Shown: positions 58,546 through 64,000 of the stretch, piece by piece | Position numbering within the stretch: the first letter of the stretch is position 1 | Layout: the number at the start of each line of letters is the position of its first letter | Assembly: GCF_000826185.2 (NCBI RefSeq) | Contig: NZ_LN648875.1 | Location: 1,112,356 to 1,176,355 of the forward strand | Origin: Microbacterium gorillae | GTDB lineage: Bacteria; Actinomycetota; Actinomycetes; Actinomycetales; Microbacteriaceae | DNA length: 64,000 bases | Direction of reading: 5' to 3' | Notes under the pieces: model-generated | Databases searched by the model: none | What the model was told of the DNA's origin: nothing | The model's input: only the letters and a program-made list of their open reading frames with translations | Made by a program: the position numbers and the translations under genes

Positions 58546-60639
58546 GTGACGGGTGAAACGCGTGATCCGAGCGAAGAACGTCCGGGTCCGAAACGATGGA
58601 TCATCGGCGAGCCGCTGACGAGTGAGAATCTCGACGGCCAGCTCCTGCCGAAGCGCATGGCGCTACCGATCTTCGCCTCGGACGCGCTGAGCTCGGTGGC
58701 GTACGCCCCCCAGGAGCTGCTCATGATCCTGCTGATCGGCGGATTGAGCTTCCTCACGCTGGCGCCGTGGATCGCCGCCGGCGTCGTCCTGCTGCTCGTC
58801 GTGGTCGTCCTCAGCTATCGCCAGCTCATCCGGGCGTACCCCTCCGGCGGCGGCGATTACGAGGTCGCGTCCAAGAACATCGGCGAGGTCGCCGGTGTCG
58901 TCGTGGCAGCCGCGCTGCTGGTGGACTACGTCCTCACGGTCGCGGTCTCCGTCGCGTCCGGGGTGGACAACATCATCTCGGCGATCCCGGGACTGAATCC
59001 GTGGCGGGTCGAGATCGCGGTCGGCTTCGTCGTGCTGATCATTCTGGTGAACCTGCGCGGGGTACGCGAGGCGTCCTTGCTGTTCGCCATCCCCACCTAC
59101 GTGTTCATCGGATCGGTGGCGATCATGATCATCGTCGGGCTCGTGCGCGTGGCCCTCGGCGATTCGCCGGTGGCCATCAGTGCGGGTTACACGGCCCGCG
59201 CGGAGAGCTTCACGAACGCGGCGATGGTGCTGCTGGTGCTGCGTGCGTTCTCCAGCGGCTGCTCCGCGCTGACCGGCGTGGAGGCCGTCTCCAACGGGGT
59301 GCCGGCGTTCCGCAAGCCGAAGATCCGCAACGCCCAGACGACGCTGACGATGATGGGCACGATCGCGGCGTTCCTGTTCGTGGGGCTCGTCGCCCTCGCT
59401 CTGTTCGCGCACGTGCAGTACGCCGAGAACCCGTGCGCACAGCTCACCGGTTTCGACTGCGCCTCACCGCAGCAGAGCCTCATGGCACAGCTCGCGGGCG
59501 CCACGTTCGGTGACGGATCGATTCCCTTCTTCATCATCCAGGCCGCCACGGCGTGCGTCCTGCTGCTGGCGGCGAACACGGCCTTCAACGGCTTCCCCCT
59601 GCTCGGGGCCGTCCTGGCCCGGGACGGGTACGCGCCGAAGGCGCTGAACACCCGCGGCGATCGCCTCGTGTTCTCGAACGGGCTGATTCTGCTCGGCATC
59701 GGGGCGATCACGATCCTGGTCGTGTTCCAGGCGAACCTCACCACTCTGATCCAGCTCTACATCATCGGTGTGTTCGTCTCGTTCAGCCTCGGACAGATCG
59801 GAATGGTCCGGCACTGGCGGCGTCTGCTGCGCGAACTGCGTGAGGAAGGACACTCCGAGACGGCCGCGCGCGGAACGTACGCCGAGGCGCGCAAGGGCCT
59901 GGTCATCAACAGCGCCGGTGCGGTCATGACGGTCCTGGTTCTGACGATCGTCACGATCACGAAGTTCACCCACGGCGCCTGGCTGGTGTTCCTGGCGATC
60001 CCGGTTCTCGCGTTGCTCATGATCGGCGTGCACCGCTACTACCGGGACGTGGACGCGGAGATCTCCGTCACCGACACCCCGCACTTCGGCGCACGGGGCG
60101 ACGTGGCCATCATCATGGTCAGTCGTCTGCAGAAGCCCGTGCTGAAAGCGATCGACTACGCCCTGGCCGCTCGCCACGAGACCACGCTCGCGGTGCACGT
60201 GGACACCGACAAGGACGCCTCGCACCAGCTGGCGAAGGAGTGGGAGCAGCACGCGATACCCGTGCCCCTGAACATCCTGGAATCCCCCTACCGGACCTAT
60301 GCGGCCCCGATCGCGGGCTTCATCAAGAAGTACCGCTCCACGCACGGCCCGTCGGTGGTGACCGTCTACCTGCCGCAGTACATCGTCGGTCACTGGTGGG
60401 AGACCGTGCTGCACAACCGTCGCGCGCGTCGGATGGCACAGCAGCTGATGATGGTGCACGGTGTCACGATCACCCTGGTGCCCTGGCTCCTGGACTCCTC
60501 CGAGGTCATCTACGGGCGACGCTCGCGGACCATGCCCGGCCAGGAGCGCCGCGGCATTCCGGCGACGGCGGCGACGCCTCGTCGAGCGACGCGACCGGCC
60601 GGCCCACCCGAAGCCGAGTCCGACCGCCCCACCCCGTAG
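58546..60639 (+). CDS. APC superfamily permease with cytoplasmic C-terminal domain, 697 aa
   Basis: About twelve membrane helices in the first 480 residues (MALPIFASDALSSVAYAPQE at helix 1, a conserved APC segment; LRAFSSGCSALTGVEAVSNG at helix 6), then a soluble domain (about 490-660) with GDVAIIMVSRLQKPVLKAID that resembles a universal-stress-type fold. Proteins of this design transport amino acids or potassium-like cations; the substrate is open. GTG start after CCCCC; the tail is Arg/Pro-rich. Confidence 0.82.
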   Translation: MTGETRDPSEERPGPKRWIIGEPLTSENLDGQLLPKRMALPIFASDALSSVAYAPQELLMILLIGGLSFLTLAPWIAAGVVLLLVVVVLSYRQLIRAYPSGGGDYEVASKNIGEVAGVVVAAALLVDYVLTVAVSVASGVDNIISAIPGLNPWRVEIAVGFVVLIILVNLRGVREASLLFAIPTYVFIGSVAIMIIVGLVRVALGDSPVAISAGYTARAESFTNAAMVLLVLRAFSSGCSALTGVEAVSNGVPAFRKPKIRNAQTTLTMMGTIAAFLFVGLVALALFAHVQYAENPCAQLTGFDCASPQQSLMAQLAGATFGDGSIPFFIIQAATACVLLLAANTAFNGFPLLGAVLARDGYAPKALNTRGDRLVFSNGLILLGIGAITILVVFQANLTTLIQLYIIGVFVSFSLGQIGMVRHWRRLLRELREEGHSETAARGTYAEARKGLVINSAGAVMTVLVLTIVTITKFTHGAWLVFLAIPVLALLMIGVHRYYRDVDAEISVTDTPHFGARGDVAIIMVSRLQKPVLKAIDYALAARHETTLAVHVDTDKDASHQLAKEWEQHAIPVPLNILESPYRTYAAPIAGFIKKYRSTHGPSVVTVYLPQYIVGHWWETVLHNRRARRMAQQLMMVHGVTITLVPWLLDSSEVIYGRRSRTMPGQERRGIPATAATPRRATRPAGPPEAESDRPTP

Positions 60640-60668
60640 GATGACGCTGACGTCGGGAGGTGATGCGA

Positions 60669-61586
60669 ATGGACCCGACGCCGGACGTGACGTCCACACT
60701 CCCTCCGCCGGGCGCCGCCGGTGAGCGGCGCTGGGGACGCGGCACGCGACGGTTCGTCCTCGCCGCCGTCCTGATCGGCGTTCTCGGCGTCGGCGCGATG
60801 GCGGCGTTCTGGGTTCAGGCGCGGACGGCCGCGCTGCCCGGCCCGACCGCGAACGCGGTCGCGACCGCATTCCTCGGCGACCGATGGCGGGCTGCCGCCA
60901 CGCCGGAGCTGGTCGCGGCTCTCGATGACGGCGCGGTGAGCCCGCTGGTCGGATCGGCGGACGCGTGGGATGCGCTCGGAGTCCGGGTGACCAGCGATCC
61001 GGCATCGGCCGTCTATCGTGCCGGCGATGCGGAAACGGAGGATACGCAGCGCGCCGATGAGGCGCTGGTCCCCGTGACGACGACGTACGCGTGGAAGGGC
61101 GGAACGGCGACGTCCTTCGTGCGGCTGCATCTCACCCGCAGCTTCACCTACGCCCCGGACGACACCGACGACGCCCGTCGACCCACCGCAGTGACGCCGT
61201 GGCGGGTGGACGAGGTTCGCGACGGCTCCGTCGCCCGCTCCACCGGGGTCGCTGACGCCACGTGCGATTCGCCCGCTGAGGCCGTGCGCCAACTGGCCGA
61301 TGCGGCCCGCCGGGACGGAACGTTGACGACCGGGTGCGCGATGGACGGATCCACCACGGCGAACGTGGTCGGCGACCTGTCCGGCGATGCGATCGCCGCC
61401 GCATTCCCGGTGTACAACAGCGTGCACCTGCCCGACGACATCGTCCGCGGAACCGGCCCGGGTGTCGCCGATCGTGCCGCCGTGCAGTACGTGGTCCCGG
61501 TCGGCGAGGGCACCGTGATCGTGTCGATCGTCCGCGTCGAGAACGGGTGGGCCGTGCTCGGCGTGACCGACGGAGGTGGATCGTGA
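60669..61586 (+). CDS. Membrane-anchored protein of unknown function, 305 aa
   Basis: One N-terminal helix (FVLAAVLIGVLGVGAMAAFW) anchors an extracytoplasmic domain without recognised motif; three cysteines occur (DATCDSP, TTGCAMD among them). GGGAGG precedes the ATG at 60669 by eight bases. It overlaps the putative metallopeptidase gene by four bases (GTGA), so the two are expressed together and may form an outside-facing pair. Confidence 0.7.
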   Translation: MDPTPDVTSTLPPPGAAGERRWGRGTRRFVLAAVLIGVLGVGAMAAFWVQARTAALPGPTANAVATAFLGDRWRAAATPELVAALDDGAVSPLVGSADAWDALGVRVTSDPASAVYRAGDAETEDTQRADEALVPVTTTYAWKGGTATSFVRLHLTRSFTYAPDDTDDARRPTAVTPWRVDEVRDGSVARSTGVADATCDSPAEAVRQLADAARRDGTLTTGCAMDGSTTANVVGDLSGDAIAAAFPVYNSVHLPDDIVRGTGPGVADRAAVQYVVPVGEGTVIVSIVRVENGWAVLGVTDGGGS

Positions 61587-62842
61587 GCGCCCGCGATCGC
61601 CGCGTGCGGCTCGGGTGGGCGCTCGGCGTCGCCGCCGCGCTCGTCGCCGTCGCCGTGACGGCGGGGGTGACCTGGCCGGCGCCGGTAGCCCTCGCCGAGC
61701 CGGCGCCCTCACCGTCGGTCTCTGCGAGCGCCATCTCCGGTGATCGTGCCGCCGTGTGGGATGAGCTGAACACCGCGCTCGCCGAGAAGGATCGGGCCGG
61801 GTTCCTCGCGCACGCGTCCGGCGCCGCCGCGCAGGCCCTGGCGCGGTGGTGGGACGGCACGACCGCGATCGGCTGGGACACCGCCGCGATCACCCCGTGG
61901 GACGACGCCACCGTCGTCCTCGGCGCGGAACTCGCCTTCGCTCCGTCGTCCGCGCGCGGCTCGGGCACGCCGGACGCGGGCCTGGATCTCCTGCAGGGTT
62001 CGTACTACCGCGTGACCTGGGATGACAGCGGCGCGTTGGCGACCTTCGAGCCGTACTTCGCCCCGTTGCCGTGGGATGGGGGCCCGCTGCACGTGGCTCG
62101 TGCCGAGCACGTCGTGCTGTTCGGGGCGTCCGATGAGGCGGCGCTGATCGACGCTGAACTGGCGACCGCGGAGCAGTCCGCGGTCCTCGCTCTCGATGAG
62201 CTGAAAGCGTTGGGCGGGCAGGTGCCGGTGACCGGATTCCTCGCCGCGATCACGGACTCGACCGAGCGCCTGACACGCTGGCACTTCGGCGACGACGCGG
62301 AGTGGGACATGGCGGTGGCCGGATTCGCCGGCTCCGCATTCCGCCCGCCGCGGGACGAGCCCTGGCTGCCGGCCCGCATCGCCACCGGCGAGGTCTCATC
62401 GGGGACGATCGTGTGTCTCGGACCGCTGAGCCGGGATCAGCGCGTCGAGACGTTCACCCATGAGTTCCTGCACGCCCTGCACTACGCCGCCGTCAGCACC
62501 GGCGCCACCGGAGCGCCGCAGGCGGTGATGGAGGGATTCGCGGAGTTCGCGACGGCGCGCAGCGGCGCCGACGCGGACCGCTCCACGGACTCCCGCGTCA
62601 CGGCGGCGATCGCGGATCGCGGGACCGCCGCGTTCTCGGACGAAGCGCTGCGCTCGACCGACGCCTGGATCGCGTACGCCGCGGCAGCATCGGTGTACGC
62701 GTGGGTGGCGGACGCGGGCGGTGACCCGTGGCGACTCGCGGTGACCGCGCAGAGCGAAGCGCAGGACCTGATGACCGCCGCGGCCGCTCAGAACCCCGCG
62801 CTCACCCCCGCCGCCTGGCAAGCGTGGGCCACCTCCCGGTGA
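61583..62842 (+). CDS. Secreted HExxH protein, putative zinc metallopeptidase, 419 aa
   Basis: A signal peptide (LGWALGVAAALVAVAVTAGV, cleavage near ALA) is followed by about 200 residues of unassigned sequence and then TFTHEFLHALHYAA, an HExxH zinc site, with the possible third ligand Glu in VMEGFAEFATA 30 residues later, as in gluzincin-like peptidases. The N-terminal half (RAAVWDELNTALAEKDRAGF, YYRVTWDDSGALATFEPYFA) may be a regulatory or binding domain. The family was not identified; proteolysis is inferred from the motif. Confidence 0.68.
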   Translation: MSARDRRVRLGWALGVAAALVAVAVTAGVTWPAPVALAEPAPSPSVSASAISGDRAAVWDELNTALAEKDRAGFLAHASGAAAQALARWWDGTTAIGWDTAAITPWDDATVVLGAELAFAPSSARGSGTPDAGLDLLQGSYYRVTWDDSGALATFEPYFAPLPWDGGPLHVARAEHVVLFGASDEAALIDAELATAEQSAVLALDELKALGGQVPVTGFLAAITDSTERLTRWHFGDDAEWDMAVAGFAGSAFRPPRDEPWLPARIATGEVSSGTIVCLGPLSRDQRVETFTHEFLHALHYAAVSTGATGAPQAVMEGFAEFATARSGADADRSTDSRVTAAIADRGTAAFSDEALRSTDAWIAYAAAASVYAWVADAGGDPWRLAVTAQSEAQDLMTAAAAQNPALTPAAWQAWATSR

Positions 62843-62856
62843 TCGGAGACGGAAAA

Positions 62857-62890
62857 GCCCCCGCCCTCGGGTGAGAGCGGGGGCGGGGGC
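62857..62890 (-). terminator. Terminator of the TerC gene
   Basis: GCCCCCGCC and GGCGGGGGC arms, six bases beyond the TerC stop; also in a position to serve the converging metallopeptidase gene. Confidence 0.8.
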
Positions 62891-62896
62891 AACGGG

Positions 62897-63679
62897 TCAG
62901 ACGGTCGGAACCGATTCGATGTCGGGCTCGGAGGTCGATTCCGCACGGGCCAGTCGGCGCTTCTGCGCCCGCCGCTGCGAGACGAGGTTGAGCGTCTCGA
63001 CGAGGATGGCGAACACCATCGGGCCGTAGATCAGCGCCTTGTCGATCGAGATGCCGAGGCCCTCGGCCACGAGGAAAACACCGATCAGCAGCAGGAACGA
63101 CAGCGCCAGCATCTTCACCGTGGGGTGCTTGTTGACGAAGCGGAAGATCGCGCCGGACGCGAACAGCATGATCGTGAACGACAGCAGCACGGCCGCGATG
63201 ATGACGATCATGTTCGTCGTCATGCCGACCGCGGTGATGACGGAGTCGAGCGAGAAGACCAGGTCCAGCGCCAGGATCTGGACCAGCACGGCGCCGAAGG
63301 TCGCCGTGGCGAGCTGAGCGCCGGAGTGCTCCTCGTCACGCCCCTCGAACTTGTGGTGGATCTCCTGCACCGCCTTGTAGAGCAGGAAGACACCACCGGC
63401 GATGAGGATGAGGTCCTTCCACGAGAAGCCCATCTCGCCGAGGAAGAAGAAGTCGTCCTTCAGCGTGATGATCCAGCCGGCGAAGAAGATCAGGCCGACG
63501 CGCAGCAGCATCGCCAGGGTGAGGCCGAGTCTTCTCGCCAGGGCCTGCTGATGCTGCGGCAGGCGTCCGGCGAGGATCGAGATGAAGATCACGTTGTCCA
63601 CACCGAGCACGACTTCGAGGACGAAGAGGGTGAGGAAGACGGCGATCAGGTCAGGGGAGAGGGATAAATCGAACTCCAT
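62897..63679 (-). CDS. TerC family integral membrane protein, 260 aa
   Basis: Seven or eight helices with the TerC signature FVLEVVLGVDNVIFISILAG and the second acidic pair ALDLVFSLDSVITAVGMT. Related proteins export manganese to secreted enzymes or give tellurite resistance; no tellurite genes are near. The C-terminal tail is basic then acidic (RRAQKRRLARAESTSEPDIE). The ATG at 63679 starts directly at the membrane domain, and longer frames upstream are non-coding. Confidence 0.88.
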   Translation of the reverse strand: MEFDLSLSPDLIAVFLTLFVLEVVLGVDNVIFISILAGRLPQHQQALARRLGLTLAMLLRVGLIFFAGWIITLKDDFFFLGEMGFSWKDLILIAGGVFLLYKAVQEIHHKFEGRDEEHSGAQLATATFGAVLVQILALDLVFSLDSVITAVGMTTNMIVIIAAVLLSFTIMLFASGAIFRFVNKHPTVKMLALSFLLLIGVFLVAEGLGISIDKALIYGPMVFAILVETLNLVSQRRAQKRRLARAESTSEPDIESVPTV

Positions 63680-63929
63680 GAATCGACGGTATCCGACGGG
63701 ATTCGTGCACTCAGTTCCGGCGGGGCGTTCTCTCGGCACCTGCCCAGCACTTGGCCGCACGAGTGTCGGATTCCTCCCGCCGGACGAGGACCGTAAGGAA
63801 TGTGCACACGGGCGTATGGATTCCGTGCGGATGCGCTGATCGGCCGACACAGCCGGGCCACGATCGAGACGTGCATGCGACACATGCCGCACCCGCGGCA
63901 CGAGAGGGTCGCTGATCTCGGAGGCAGAA

Positions 63930-64000
63930 ATGCTCGATGTGCTGTACGTCGCCCTGACCGTGGCGATCTTCGTCACGGCGGGGCTGCTCGCCTGGGTGGG
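63930..64000 (+). CDS. Small membrane protein, start only
   Basis: The window ends after 23 complete codons: MLDVLYVALTVAIFVTAGLL then AWVG, one hydrophobic helix. GGAGG lies five bases upstream of the ATG (GGAGGcagaaATG), so it is a real start. The sequence resembles short proteins found ahead of kdpF in actinobacterial potassium-ATPase operons, but this cannot be tested within the window. The 250 bases between TerC and this start hold no recognised feature. Confidence 0.5.
   Translation, partial: MLDVLYVALTVAIFVTAGLLAWV

Overview
The window is high-GC, densely coded DNA with short intergenic gaps, GTG starts overlapping the preceding stop (GTGA) and several probably leaderless starts. Gene content fits an actinobacterium, most likely Microbacteriaceae (Microbacterium-like): coproporphyrin-dependent heme genes chdC/cpfC, PurS plus PurQ, a ProS without an editing insertion, LacI-controlled glycosidases and Gram-positive lipoproteins. 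No rRNA, tRNA, CRISPR array, IS element or prophage was seen. The assignment rests on gene content only.

Layout. 1-10.4 kb is mixed chromosomal housekeeping: end of a TSUP exporter, a MarR regulator with a duplicated 12-bp operator, pyridoxal kinase, a serine-hydrolase-like lipoprotein that has lost its catalytic residues, a Pif1/RecD-like helicase, a CopD-CtaG fusion and HU. 10.6-11.4 kb carries rpmB-rpmG-rpsN in cysteine-poor (zinc-independent) forms. 11.6-14 kb is a sortase-anchored 5'-nucleotidase. 14-21 kb is a same-strand run of zinc genes: znuA-znuC-znuB-zur, a COG0701 permease with its TIGR03943 partner, then a beta-propeller-like membrane-anchored protein and a 3-methyladenine glycosylase, with a Zur-box-like palindrome in front of znuA. 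22-25.5 kb is a cellobiose-type unit: GH1 beta-glucosidase, CebR-like LacI regulator, a perfect CebR box and a divergent esterase. 25.5-27.6 kb holds purS-purQ and a D-2-hydroxyacid dehydrogenase. 27.7-32.2 kb is an extracytoplasmic flavin electron-transfer module (ferric-reductase-like flavoprotein, FMN-binding protein, ApbE) facing a two-component system. 32.2-37 kb pairs the last heme-synthesis steps with a heme/siderophore ABC importer across a 30-bp palindrome. 37-44.5 kb contains a GntR regulator, apt, two TetR regulators, a GH13 glucosidase, proS and an aspartate-dehydrogenase-like gene. 58.5-64 kb has an APC permease, a secreted HExxH pair and a TerC protein.

The most notable region is 44.6-58.5 kb. 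It encodes a GH38 alpha-mannosidase, a LacI regulator, a secreted Endo H-type GH18 endo-beta-N-acetylglucosaminidase, a large GH92 alpha-mannosidase co-transcribed with a sugar ABC importer, and a GH5 enzyme resembling GH5_18 beta-mannosidases. Together these could release, import and dismantle high-mannose N-glycans down to mannose and GlcNAc. Four copies of a 16-bp LacI-type palindrome (consensus ACTNWAKCGHTHWAGY) lie in front of the LacI/GH38 pair, the Endo H gene, the ABC operon and the GH5 gene, tying the region into one candidate regulon. Two copies of one long perfect hairpin, 44 kb apart, and two other palindromic element types suggest dispersed intergenic repeats.
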